A stretch of 64,000 nt of DNA from Alisma plantago-aquatica (taxonomy: Eukaryota; Streptophyta; Magnoliopsida; Alismatales; Alismataceae), in the NCBI GenBank assembly GCA_963693085.1, contig OY856412.1, positions 347,568,457 through 347,632,456 on the forward strand. The letters run 5' to 3'. Shown here in pieces: positions 48,072-58,631 of this stretch. The notes below the pieces were generated by a model. It made no database searches and had not been told where the DNA came from. It worked only from the letters and a program-made list of their open reading frames with translations. The translations under genes and the position numbers were made by a program. The first letter of the stretch is position 1; the number at the start of each line of letters is the position of its first letter.

Positions 48072-49538
48072 TCAGAAAGCACCTTTTCGAGCTGCAACTG
48101 AAAGGTGTAAATCTGCAACTGAAGCATTAAGAGAACTCTTAGTAGAAACATGTACCTCAAGAGTGTCTGATGATGAGGAGGCATGTTGCTGGACTGGTGA
48201 CGCTACATCCTCTTGGCGACGCCCTGCTTGCCTGGTGTAAACTAGTGGAAAAGATGGAGGCGGTGGTAGAGATGGTGGTGGTGGTGATGATGGTGGGGTG
48301 GTATCTATAATACTCTCATCACACGACACCAGGAGTGGTGGCTCTCTCTCATGCTCAAAGATGTAGTCACTCTCAGGATTGTGCTCCCACTCACTCTGAA
48401 CAGAGTCACTAAAGAACGGGGTAGATTCATGAAACGTAACGTCAGCCAACACAAAAAGACGACGAAGACGAGGACAATAACACCTATATCCCTTCTGTTG
48501 GGGAGAATATCCCAAAAAGACAGTGCAAACTGCGCGAGGAGACGGTTTGTCAGCGCGTGGATCAAACACATGAACAAACACAGTGCATCCAAACACACGA
48601 AGAGGAACAAGAAAAGGTTGCTCGTTAGGTCGTAAAACAGAGAAGGGGGTAGCCCCTTGTAAGACAGAAGATGGCTGATGGTTAATCAAAAAGCAGGTAG
48701 TGAGAAGAGCATTAGACCAATATTTCTTGGGCACAAACATTTGAAACAACAGTGTACGCGTTACATCAAGTAAGTGATGGTTTTTGCGTTCAACAACTCC
48801 ATTTTGTTGGGGTGTATGAGGAAAAGTCGTTTGGTGAATCATGCCAACATAATTACAGAACGTAGAAACATCCTTTTGAACATATTCAAGGGCATTATCA
48901 GTACGAAGAATCTTAATATGAGCATCAAGCTGAGTTTTTATTAACTGATGAAAAGTTTGAATAATAGACAAAACTTCATCGCGAGACTTAAGTAAATAAA
49001 CCCAAGTAATCTGGCAAAACTCATTAATGAAAGACAGAAAATATCGAAAACCATCATAACTTGGCTCTTTAACAGGACCCCAAACATCACAATGAATAAG
49101 ATGAAAAGGACGCTTAGAGCGTTTCACAGTGCGATTCGAAAAAGAAATGCGATGATGCTTGCCGAATTGACTTGACAGACACTCTAACGAATTTATTGAG
49201 GCTAAACCTGGGACAAGCTTCTCAAGACTATGTAGGGATGGATATGTCCATAGCGACAATGCCATTGCAAGGGAGAACAACTGAAAACGGTGGATGTAGT
49301 GGATGGAATCTGGCGAGCTGGGCGCCCACCAATCGTTTTCCAGCTTCCGGGATCTTGTAACACAGAAAGAGTCTCCAAAAATTACCAAGCATTTCAAAGA
49401 ATCAACCAGCTTAGCTACAAACATTAAGTTAAAAGGAAAGTCTGGGACATAATAGACAGATTGTAAAGTTAAATTAGATGATGCTTGTATGGTGCCACAC
49501 GCCTGGACTCTTCTGAGGAAACCATCATCCAGTGTCAC
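48072..49538 (-). pseudogene. Copia-1 integrase
   Basis: A 488-codon open frame covering the end of protease, integrase and the linker to RT. It starts inside protease (TLDDGFLRRVQACGTI, YYVPDFPFNLMFVAKLV). The zinc region is altered: CLSSQFGKHHR, where the second Cys of C-x2-C has become Ser. The catalytic core is intact: D in HLIHCDVWGP, D in ILRTDNALEYV and E in QQNGVVERKNHHLLD. RVFGCTVFVHV and FLGYSPQQKGYRCYCPRLRR follow, then a Pro-rich linker. The stop at 48072 comes just before the repeat block, so RT is cut off. Confidence 0.85.
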
Positions 49539-49634
49539 AGAAGAATGTGGGATATATTATGAGTTAGAGGAAAAAAGCATAGATCGTATACCCGTCATAT
49601 GCTAGGAGGCCCCGAAATCCATTACCCATGTAGA
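49539..49634 (-). pseudogene. Copia-1 protease active-site region
   Basis: The minus strand reads TWVMDFGAS, stop, HMTGIRSMLFSSNS. This is the copia protease site, with D-F-G in place of D-S-G, followed by a stop. The hAT has inserted at the codons for S-T-W, which survive on both sides because of its target duplication. Frame resumes on the other side at 55680. Confidence 0.75.
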
Positions 49635-49875
49635 TAGGGATGAGCAATGGACCGGGACGGCTCGATCCGACCCATGTCCAAACTCGTATAACCCGACCCA
49701 GGTCGAATCTATGTAATTTATATGGGTGGGCCGGGCCTAAGATTTTGACCCAGATTTTTATATGGGTCGGGTCAGGGCCAAGGTAAACCTAGGCCCGAAA
49801 ACTCAGATATCTAGATTAATTATATACATGTGCATGGTAACCATGTGTTTGTACGTGATATGTATCTATTGTAAG

Positions 49876-50063
49876 TATTAGTATATACACTTTACTGCTT
49901 TTCTTTACTTAGTGTATTTGCTTATTTCTCTTTATTCTCTTCTTCTCTTTATCCCATATTGCTCATCTCTAAATATTGTATACTCTCTTGTCTTATAAAA
50001 GAGAGACCGTTGTATTCTTTTTAGATCATCCAATAATAAGCAATTTCGTTGCCAACTTCTAGA
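49876..50063 (+). repeat. Copia-2 5' LTR
   Basis: 188 bp, TATTAGTATATACAC to CAACTTCTAGA. A TATA box, TATAAAAG, lies at 49994-50001. Non-canonical ends are confirmed by the target duplication and the adjoining primer site. Confidence 0.92.
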
Positions 50064-50078
50064 TGGTATCAGAGCGGG
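50064..50078 (+). other. Primer-binding site of copia-2
   Basis: TGGTATCAGAGCGGG, initiator-Met type, abutting the 5' LTR without a spacer. Confidence 0.9.
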
Positions 50079-50582
50079 CCGATCCACCTTAAACCTAATC
50101 CCTCTCTCACCCCAACCCTAGCCGCCATCTTCTCCACCAACCCTAGCCGTCGCCACCCCCACCTCTTTTTTTCCCGCCGCTACAGTACTGCAACAGTACC
50201 GCCGCCCTCCCATCCAATCTCTCCACCAACCTCCTTCTTTCCTTCTCCCATCCTTGTGGCCTAATCCACCACAGACCCCTCCGTCTAGCTCCGTTTCTCT
50301 TTCTGAAATCTCCGGACAGCCTCGGTAACTTTCCAGTTCTGGCACGTTGACGGAGTAACGGACTTCATCCTCTCAGTTTGCCTGCGCCTCATGGTGGAGT
50401 GACTGATCCTCCATGTTGGCGTAGGTTTTTCTTTTCATCTGCTGCCCCTACGTGGGTTTTTCTAAGATCCATGCGTGGATCTTCTACCTTCTACTACTAG
50501 TCCATGTGTTGGACTTCTGCCTCTAATTGTTGACTACTACTGCTCTCCGCGCCTGTACTTCTGCACCTGACTGCACCTTCCG

Positions 50583-51450
50583 ATGGCGACTCCGGATCTT
50601 CCGTGTACTTTTGTGTGTTACTACTGTGAAGTTGGATGGTTCTAACTATCACCTCTGGGCAGCTTCCTTTGAACTCTATGTTAAAGCACAAGGGCGCTAT
50701 TCTCATCTATCGACCAAGGGACCGGACGCTCCCACAGCTGATGCTGATGACAAGACCAAGCATGCCTATGATCTCTGGTCCAAGGAGGACTATGGTGTTA
50801 TGACCTGGATGGTCAACAACGCCGAACCGAAGATCAGCCAGTCTCTCCTTCGTCTGAAGACTACAAAGGATATGTGGGACCAACTCTCCCATGTATACTC
50901 TCACCAGCAAAATCCAAAGAAGGTGTTTGAGATCTTCAAGCAGCTGGCCAAGCAAGAGTTTTCTACTATTGATTCTATCGAGGACTACTACAACAACTGC
51001 TGTGCTCTATGGGATGAATTTCAGGTGTACCATCCGCTTTCTGCCGACATCACTGAACTCCAGTGTCAACGGAACGAACTTCAGCTTGTCCAGTTCCTCG
51101 CTGGTCTACCCTCCTCTTTCGCCGGAGTTGTTGATTAGATTCTCTCGAGTGATCCTCTGCCTGCACTGCGAGATGTTCTGAAACGTGTTCAACGTCTACC
51201 TTCTGTATCTCAGTCTTTGCCTGACACTTCTGATGGAGCGGCCCTTGCTGTTCGCACAGGTGACTCCACTCGTGACCGCGGCCGAGGACGGGGTCGTGGT
51301 CGCGGGCGCTCCTCTGCACCTGGACGTGGCTCTGGTACTGAGACTACTGAACCACGCTTCTGTACTTTCTGCAAGCGCACGAATCACAATGAAGATCGCT
51401 GTTGGATCAAGCATGGCAAGCCAGCCTGGGCAAACCAAGTCACTACCGAT
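50583..51450 (+). pseudogene. Copia-2 gag
   Basis: The likely start is ATG 50583, because the homologous copia-3 gag begins at the matching ATG. A frameshift near 50612 then changes the frame to the one with TVKLDGSNYHLWAASFELYV. The capsid continues with DYGVMTWMVNNAEPKISQSL, DMWDQLSHVYSHQQNPKKVF and LVQFLAGLPSSFAGVVD, then TAG (51136-51138). The same frame runs on with ILSSDPLPALRDVLKRVQRL, an RG-rich basic patch and the zinc knuckle CTFCKRTNHNEDRC (about 51362-51403). The amber codon is shared with copia-3. Confidence 0.85.
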
Positions 51451-54400
51451 CAACCTGAGACTACCACTACCTCCGCTGCTCCTTCTGCTGATTGGATCCG
51501 GTCGGAGTTCGAGAAACTTCTTCAGGCTCGTCTTGCTTCTTCTGCTGAAGCCTCTACTGACAGGAGCGCTGCACTTCTGACCCAGTCTGGTAAAAATTCA
51601 TGGGTGATTGATTCGGGTGCGACATCCCATATCTCTGGAAATCCTGCGTTATTTTCTAACTTACATGATACTTCTGTTATACCTCCTGTTACACTGGCTG
51701 ATGGGTCTAAGACACCTGTTACTGGCATTGGTGATATCTGCACTCCTGGTTGCTTGCCTCTGCGGTCTACTCTTTATGTTATGAAATTTCCTATAAATCT
51801 GTTATCTGTCAATAGAACTGTAAAAAGTCTTCATTGCTCTATTACCTTTGACCCAGATGGTGTTGTGTTTCAGGATCTGCGCACGAGGACGACGATTGGT
51901 TCGGGCCATGAGGGACCAGATGGGCTTTATTACTTGGACGTTCCAAAGACCGCAACATATCTGACATCCTCTGTGACAGGCATCCAGTGACACTACCGTC
52001 TGGGACATCCTTCTGCAGCAAAATTGAAACATTTACTTCCTGATGTTTTAAATTCTGTTTTTCATTGTGAGACTTGCCAATTGGGCAAACAAACGCGAGC
52101 ATCTTTTTCTAAGAAATCATGTATTAGTTCAAAGCAACCATTTGATATTATTCATGCTGATGTTTGGGGTCCTTGTTCTGTGTCCAATATTTCTGGATTT
52201 CGCTACTTTTTGAGTTTTATTGATGATTTTTCTAGAACTACCTGGATTTTCTTGCTCAAGGACAAATCTACTATACTTGATACCATTACTGCTTATTTTG
52301 CTGAGATCCGTACCCAGTTTGCCAAACATATCAAAATTTTTCGCACTGATAATGCCCTTGAATTCGTGCAAGCCTCGGTCAGCAACTTTTGTCGCAAACG
52401 GGGTACCATACACCAAACTTCTTGTGCCTACCTATCAAATTTTTTCGCACTGATAATGCCCTTGAATTCGTGCAAGCCTCGGTCAGCAACTTTTGTCGCA
52501 AACAGGGTACCATACACCAAACTTCTTGTGCCTACACTCCACAGCAAAATGGAGTCGCCGAGCGCAAAAATCGACACCTCCTTGAAGTTGCTTGCACTTT
52601 ACTGTTTCATTACCATGTCCCACAATGTTTTTGGCCTGAAGCTGTTTCCACTGCATGTTACCTTATTAACTGCATGCCGTCCTCTGTGCTTGGGAATCAA
52701 GTCCCTTATCAAATCCTGTACCCGGATGCGCCCCTCTTTTCTGTTCCTCCTCGTATCTTTGGGAACACCTGTTTTGTCAAAAATCTTCGTCCTGGTCTCA
52801 CCAAACTTGATCCTAGAGCAATAAAGTGTGTCTTTTTAGGGTACTCTCGCACTCAGAAAGGATACCGCTGTTATGATCCCGTGTCAAAGAAATGGTTTGT
52901 ATCTGCTGATGTTGTTTTCTTTGAGCACATGCCTTTCTACTCCTCTGCCGGGTCTGCCCTTACATCAGATTTATTAATGGAGACACCTCTACCTATGATT
53001 GATGATACGGATGATACTGCTCCTCCTGCTGAAAGTCCTCCTTTGAAAGTTTATCAACGAAGACAGAAGACAACAACTCCCTCTATGGCCCCTTCAGAGT
53101 CCTTGCCCTCCGTGCTAGATCAAACACCACCACAGGTATACTCTGACTTAGATGTTCCTATCAGTTTGAGGAAAGGAACTACAACTTGTACTAAACATCC
53201 TATTGGCAATTTCTATACTTCTGATCATTTGGGAACTAATTTTGCAAATTTTACTGCTGCTCTTTCTGCTGTCTCTGTTCCTAAAAATGCTTCTCAGGCT
53301 CTTAAACATCCAGCTTGGCGTCAAGCCATGGAAGCGGAAATGCAAGCTCTTACTGATCGCAATACTTGGCAGTTAGTCGATCCTCCTACTGATTGTTCTC
53401 CAGTTGGCTGTCGTTGGGTGTTTACTGTTAAATATCAACCGGATGGCACGGTTGAGCGCCTCAAGGCTAGACTTGTTGCCAAAGGCTACACGCAGACTTA
53501 TGGGGTCGACTACTTTGAGACTTTTTCACCGGTGGCTCGGTTGAATTCCGTACACATTCTTATTTCTGTTGCTATTAATTCCGATTGGCCCTTGTACCAG
53601 CTGGATGTGAAAAATGCATTTCTGTATGGGGATTTACATGAGGAGGTCTATATGCAACAACCTCCAGGATTTGTGCTTCAGGGGGAGTCCTCCAAAGTCT
53701 GCAGGTTGCGGAAAGCTATCTATGGTTTAAAACAGAGCCCCCGTGCTTGGTTTGATAAAATAAGTACTATTCTTTAGAAGTTTCTTTTTCGACGCTCCCA
53801 GTCCGATCATTCTGTCTTCATTAAAAACACTACTGCTGGCCTTGTTATTCTGATTGTATATGTTGATGACATTATTCTCTCAGGGAGTGATCTTGACGGT
53901 ATTCAGGCTACTAAGTGTTATCTGGAGAAACACTTTGTCACCAAAGACCTTGGGACTTTACATTACTTTCTTGGGATTGAAGTCTCTAGATCGGCTTCTG
54001 GTTTATGCTTGTCTCAACGTAAATATGTTGTGGATCTTCTTTCTGACACAGGACTTCTTGGTGCTAAACCTGCTAGTACTCCTCTGGATCCAAATACTAA
54101 CTGGGACGATGAGAACTCTCCTGCCTATCCTGATCATCATCAATATCGCCGCATGGTTGGCAAGCTCATTTATCTTACTGTAACTCGTGCTGATATTACT
54201 TCTGCTGTTGGGCTTGTTAGTAGATATCTGGATAAACCCCGTCAATGTCACTGGGATGCCGTTTGCCACATTCTCAAATATCTGAAGAGTGCTCCTGGGA
54301 AAAGTTTGCTATATAAAAAACATGGTCACTATAAGCTTGTTGGATATTCTGACTCTGACTATGCCGGGAGTAAAATCGACCGATGCTCCACCTCTGGCTA

Positions 54401-54813
54401 CTGTACCTTTGTAGGAGGAAATCTTGTTACTTGGCGAAGCAAGAAATAGACTGTGGTTGCTCGCTCAAGTGCTGAAGCAGAATATCGCGCCATGGCGCAT
54501 ACTACTTGTGAGCTGTTCTGGATTCAGAGCCTACTGAAGGATTTTGGCATTTCTGACTATTCTCCTATTCCGATGTACTGTGACAACAAAGCTGCCACTT
54601 TTATTGCCAGTAATCCTACTTTTCATGAGCGAACAAAACATATTGAGGTTGACTGTCATTTTGTTCGCGAAGCTGTCTTATGGCCATATATCTACTCTCT
54701 ACATACATACTTCTGATCAGGCGGCTGACATCTTCACCAAGATTTTTTCGAAGACGAGATTCACTGCTATGACATCCAAGCTGGGCATGATTGACATCTA
54801 CGCTCCAGCTTGA
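51451..54813 (+). pseudogene. Copia-2 pol: protease, integrase, RT, RNase H
   Basis: Protease: WVIDSGATSHISGN (D-S-G-A intact, about 51600). TGA at 51988-51990 stands where Trp is usual, before HYRLGHPSAAKL (GAG pre-integrase). Integrase: HADVWGPCSVSN, FRTDNALEFVQ and, past the duplication, QQNGVAERKNRHLLEV. RT: NTWQLVDPPTDCSPVGCRWV, RLKARLVAKGYTQTYGVDYF, LDVKNAFLYGDLHEEVYM, GLKQSPRAWFDKI, then TAG 53775, VYVDDIILSG (catalytic D-D present). RNase H: WRSKK, TAG 54447, [34 protein letters not shown] frameshift at about 54690 precedes QAADIFTKIF. Three of four stops fit CAG to TAG or TGG to TGA. Confidence 0.9.
52331..52538 (+). repeat. 104-bp tandem duplication inside copia-2 integrase
   Basis: Unit 1 is 52331-52434 and unit 2 is 52435-52538, nearly identical. 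Each carries TTCGCACTGATAATGCCCTT, the second catalytic Asp of integrase. Since 104 is not a multiple of three, it shifts the frame. Confidence 0.93.
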
Positions 54814-54820
54814 GGGGGAG

Positions 54821-55008
54821 TATTAGTATATACACTTTACTGCTTTTCTTTACTTAGTGTATTTGCTTATTTCTCTTTATTCTCTTCTTCTCTTTATCCC
54901 ATATTGCTCATCTCTAAATATTGTACACTCTCTTGTCTTATAAAAGAGAGACCATTGTATTCTTTTTAGATCATCCAATAATAAGCAATCTCATTGCCAA
55001 CTTCTAGA
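54821..55008 (+). repeat. Copia-2 3' LTR
   Basis: 188 bp, differs from the 5' LTR by four transitions, about 2%. It is preceded by TGAGGGGGAG (54811-54820), the polypurine tract. Confidence 0.92.
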
Positions 55009-55013
55009 GTAAG

Positions 55014-55671
55014 ATACATTTGAGTACAAACTTTCAAAATCATATCTAACTAATATTTATTTTGTCAATCATATAATTAATACTAAAATATCAATGAACT
55101 AGAGTAAATCTAGGATACACCCATTCAATTTGTATTTTACGTGTTCATTAGAATTTACAATAAAATATTAATCTAAGAGATTGAATTTATACTACTTACA
55201 CAGGTTTCACAAATCACCTCAAGTAGTACACTATCAGACCATTAGTTGAAATAAAAATATGCATCTTCTATTCAGTGTTAACTAAATCCCATTAGTGGTT
55301 GGATGGCATTAATATATTACATAAATAAATGGGGTAAGATTGGGATTTTAAATGTGTCTGATCTAGATTCTATGTTTATAATAGTTTGTAAGTGTATTAG
55401 TTCCTCTCTTGATACACACAAATTACATGTGCCTAGTAGTATGTATTTAAAAAACTATTTTAATATTTTGTCTTATGAATATGTTAGAAATATCTTCATT
55501 TATTATGTTATCTGGGCTGACCTGAAATCCAACTCTATCATGTGGGCCGGGTATGGGCCAAGTTTTCCAAACATTACCTGGGCCTAATCTCGGACCGAAA
55601 CCCAGTTAAAAATATGGTTTGGGCATGGACTTGCCAAAACCCGGGGTGACCTGGCCTGATGCTCATCCCTA
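55014..55671. other. Right part of the interrupted hAT
   Basis: AT-rich non-coding DNA ending in the subterminal GGGCC-type repeats and right inverted repeat. A 94-codon frame (55303) is not a gene. Confidence 0.7.
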
Positions 55672-55679
55672 CATGTAGA

Positions 55680-56810
55680 GGATAGATGAGAGGCAACAAG
55701 TGAAGTCCCCTGGTTACCTGCATCTGAAACTAAATTGACGGAGGCACCAAGGGAAGCCTGTTGGGTAGCCTACAGAAGACGGTCATACTCCTTGGAGATC
55801 GTAACATCTGATTGCACCTGTTTAGAACCTCCAGATGCAGATGCTTTGGATGAATTGACAGTATAATGCGCAACACCAATTGGAGGCCGACCATGCTTGG
55901 AGTAGCATTTTTCTTCTACATGCCCAAGTTTCCCACAAAAAGTACATTTAGGACGATTTCCAGCACCTCGTCCTCGGCCAGCACCTCGTCCTACTCCTTT
56001 GGCAGCAATAACAACAACATGGGAAGTCTGATTCTCAGTGTGGTGTTCTCCTGGAGTAGCAGAAAAGGATTCAAAAGATGATTGTTGAATTCAAAAAAAA
56101 ACTTCTTCAAGGCTTGGTAGCTTGTTTGTAGTCGTAATAACACTCCTAGTTGAAACATACACAGGATTTAGGCCAGATAGAAACCTTGCTGTCACGAGAT
56201 CGTCTCGGTATCTAGTCATCGGTCTTTAGTGGCTGGTAAAAATTGAGTTTTTGAGAAATAGATTGGATCCATGTCATAGAAAGAGTTACAGTTTTTATGG
56301 GTGGCTGTCAACCTACCACCAACCCTCCTCCTTTACCCCGGCTTGAGACCGACTATATTTGCACAAAATGTACGAAAACATAGGCAGAGTTAGAAATAGA
56401 CTGCATAGTACCAAAATAATCATTGAGACTATTTTGTTTCTCTGCAAAGAGGCGGTCATAAACAATGTAAAGATGAAGAGCATTCTTCTCATGAAAAAAT
56501 GTTTCTTTGCAGCTTTCCAGATTTGTTTGGCTATAGAATAGAACATGAATCTAGAAGCAATTAGAGGCTCCATGCTATTCCATAGCCATGACTTTACTAG
56601 CCCATTGTTTTTCCTCCAAGCAGGGTAGTCTTTGCTGCCTTCATCAGGAGGTTCTGACTCGATAACATCCACCTTCTCACGAGATTCAAGGACAGTGTAG
56701 ATATCATTCATCCAGAGGAGATAATTCTGTGAGTTCAGCTTGATAGAAGTTATTTGAGATTGGTCATTATAGACCACTATAGCGGAAGCAACTGGCTTTG
56801 CATTACCCAT
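55680..56810 (-). pseudogene. Copia-1 gag
   Basis: ATG at 56810. The start ITSIKLNSQNYLLWMNDIY and SWLWNSMEPLIASRFMF are typical UBN2/retrotran_gag residues. After about 56420 the frame is lost (a hydrophobic spurious tail). The C-terminal part, recovered near 55960-55890, is the zinc knuckle CTFCGKLGHVEEKC (C-x2-C-x4-H-x4-C), followed by YSKHGRPPIG and a linker toward protease. At least one frameshift and further stops lie between. Confidence 0.8.
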
Positions 56811-56834
56811 ATTGAAGTGGAATCAGAGTATGTT

Positions 56835-57130
56835 ACACGCCGTGTGACGCTTTGGACACGTTGCGTCTCCTTACGAAATTAGAAGACAGAGGTGCTGACA
56901 AAACCTTGCACACGCCGTGTCTTATATTAGACACGCTGTGTCTGGAGACAGAAGTGTTGACCGAACTTTTCACATGCCGTGTCTTATATTAGACATGCCG
57001 TGTCTGGAGACAGAAGTGTCGACAGAACCTTTCACACGCCGTGTCTTTAATGGGACATGCCGTGTGCTGAGATGGAGGTGTATACAACAGTAGCTAGGAC
57101 ATGTCGCGTCTTTAATGAGACACGCCGTGT
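56835..57130 (-). repeat. 62-bp tandem array in the copia-1 leader
   Basis: Five units start with ACACGCCGTGT or close variants at 56835, 56910, 56972, 57034 and 57099. Most contain a second copy of the motif about 25 bp on, separated by CTTATATTAG, then GGAGACAGAAGTGT. It lies between gag ATG (56810) and the primer site, so it is part of the untranslated leader (packaging region). Confidence 0.88.
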
Positions 57131-57594
57131 GCAACGGCGGCAGACGTAGATCTTCAGAGGAATCAGCTCCGTCAACAAGGTAAAGAACTCTGGGAAGACG
57201 CACCAGAGAGAAGGATGACCCCGGGAAGACGCGTCTGGGGCGTGACAGGAATTAGCGCTGTCATTTGTCAATTGAGGATGTGAATCTGACGCATCAACAA
57301 CCCCTCGAGACTTAGACACTCATCCACGTATGGGGACTAGGTGGAGAGGAATGAAGATGGGAAGGAAGTTGCTCCTCCTCTTTGCTGGCTCTTCTCTTTC
57401 TCTCCTTCAAGTGGTCACCATGCTTCTGACGGAGAGGAGGGAAGACCAGTCTGGTGAGAACCGACACCAGCGGTGAAGACAACAACGGTTGTTCCCTACG
57501 GCGACGATGGGTGGTGCTAATGGAGAAGAGAAGAGAAGGAGAAGGAAGAGAGAGAGGGAGAGGGCGGTGGCTTGGGTTTACAACAGTCAGACAC

Positions 57595-57606
57595 GCTCGG
57601 ATACCA
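57595..57606 (-). other. Primer-binding site of copia-1
   Basis: The minus strand reads TGGTATCCGAGC, one base off the common initiator-Met complement TGGTATCAGAGC, directly next to the LTR. Confidence 0.75.
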
Positions 57607-57747
57607 TGTGAAAGGATTTGGGTCAAAGCGATACCCGGTTAGAGCGGGCTCACCTTTATTATATAGAGGAAGACTATTTACATAATAGACCCGACAGGAA
57701 AAGGAAATAGTAAAGAGATACATAAGTAGGAAAACTATTTTCTAACA
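57607..57747 (-). repeat. Copia-1 5' LTR, 141 bp
   Basis: Plus-strand TGTGAAAGGATTTGGG to TTTTCTAACA with one copy of the unit that is tripled in the other LTR. The aligned parts are close to identical (about 5-6 substitutions). Confidence 0.9.
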
Positions 57748-58437
57748 TACATTATCAGAATATTATAACATACTGAGTTATTAAAGTTGAAGATTGTTCA
57801 TTATGAACATTAACAATCACGTGTATTAGGAGGATCACAATATACTATATAATTCACGTGTGTAAGTATTCTGTGCATGTATTTAGTGTCCTACACCCTC
57901 AAATGTTATCTTAGAATGAAGTTAGATGAAGTAGAAGTGTAACAATGCATGAAAAGAGTTAGGCGATATAAAAAGTGAGATTAAAATGATATCTAGAGAA
58001 ATTTTAGTATTTCTACTTGAAAGTCGTGCAAGTAGTCTTAAGTGTCTGACCTATTTACTTACACATGTCATCATAAACACAAGTGGTGGATCCCCTTAAA
58101 GGCGGGTTGTGGTATTTCCTAACTAGAGAGAACTCAATTGATCACTTGATCTTGCTCGTGGAAGTGCCATCTTTTGATGTCCTTTGGTGCGTTCCTCCTT
58201 GACCGACCTTTCCCTACGATGAAAATCTGTGCTGAAGAAATGCATGCGGGAGTGATGGGACAAGGAAGGAAGGATGAATGAGACATGTAAATAGATCCAG
58301 CCAAAACCTCATGATCTACAACCTAGGAACCAAAATGAGTTAGGTGTTGGGGCCAATAGTCGATATAATTAGGAAACTTATGTATGTACACCTCAAGTTC
58401 AAGCTTCAACTATGCAAGTGAACTATATATTAGGTAT
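57748..58437. other. Unassigned intergenic stretch
   Basis: AT-rich spacer between copia-1 and copia-3. No coding or repeat signal seen. Confidence 0.6.
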
Positions 58438-58617
58438 TATTAGTATATATATACTTTATGCTTTATGTTTTATTGTGTGCTTTAGACTTGTCTTGTCTTT
58501 AACTTTTCTTTTATCCCATATTGGCTTACTCTATTTCTCACTTACTCTCTTATACTATATAAGAGAGTCCATTGTATTTGTTTTAGACATATCAAATAAA
58601 GACTTTCCTATTCTATA
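58438..58617 (+). repeat. Copia-3 5' LTR
   Basis: About 180 bp, TATTAGTATATATATAC to CCTATTCTATA, collinear with the copia-2 LTR (shared TTTATCCCATATTG and CCATTGTATT). TATA box TATATAAG lies at 58556-58563. It begins TATTAG like copia-2. Confidence 0.82.
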
Positions 58618-58631
58618 TGGTATTAGACCAC
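58618..58631 (+). other. Primer-binding site of copia-3, mutated
   Basis: TGGTATTAGACCAC in the place of TGGTATCAGAGC, directly after the LTR. C-to-T and G-to-C changes have weakened it. Confidence 0.7.

Larger units (their letters stand above)
49876..55008 (+). mobile_element. Ty1/copia element (copia-2), nested in the hAT
   Basis: Two 188-bp LTRs (49876-50063 and 54821-55008) with 4 differences, target duplication GTAAG (49871-49875 and 55009-55013), iMet primer site directly at the LTR edge and a polypurine tract TGAGGGGGAG. The internal gag-pol is recognisable throughout: gag, protease, integrase, RT, RNase H. Damage: a frameshift near the gag start, TAG 51136, TGA 51988, a 104-bp tandem duplication in integrase, TAG 53775, TAG 54447 and a frameshift near 54690. 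LTR ends are TA and GA, not TG and CA. Confidence 0.93.
49635..55671. mobile_element. Non-autonomous hAT transposon, about 0.9 kb, disrupted by copia-2
   Basis: Terminal inverted repeats begin TAGGGATGAGCA at both ends (left 49635; right end CATCCCTA at 55671, reverse complement). The flanking 8-bp target duplication CATGTAGA is perfect (49627-49634 and 55672-55679), diagnostic of the hAT superfamily. Its own DNA is 49635-49875 plus 55014-55671, 899 bp, with GGGCCGGG-type subterminal repeats and no transposase. Confidence 0.92.
46140..57747 (-). mobile_element. Ty1/copia element (copia-1), RT largely lost, two nested insertions
   Basis: Minus-strand order: 5' LTR (57747-57607), primer site (57606-57595), leader with a 62-bp array, gag (56810 to about 55690), protease (split by a hAT), integrase (49538-48072), a block of foreign repeats, RNase H (46911-46400), polypurine tract, 3' LTR (46373-46140). 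Flanks TATAT (46135-46139) and TACAT (57748-57752) match 4 of 5, consistent with an aged target duplication. Most of RT is absent: integrase is followed by the repeat block and then the end of RT/RNase H. Without insertions the element would be about 4.4 kb. Confidence 0.88.
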
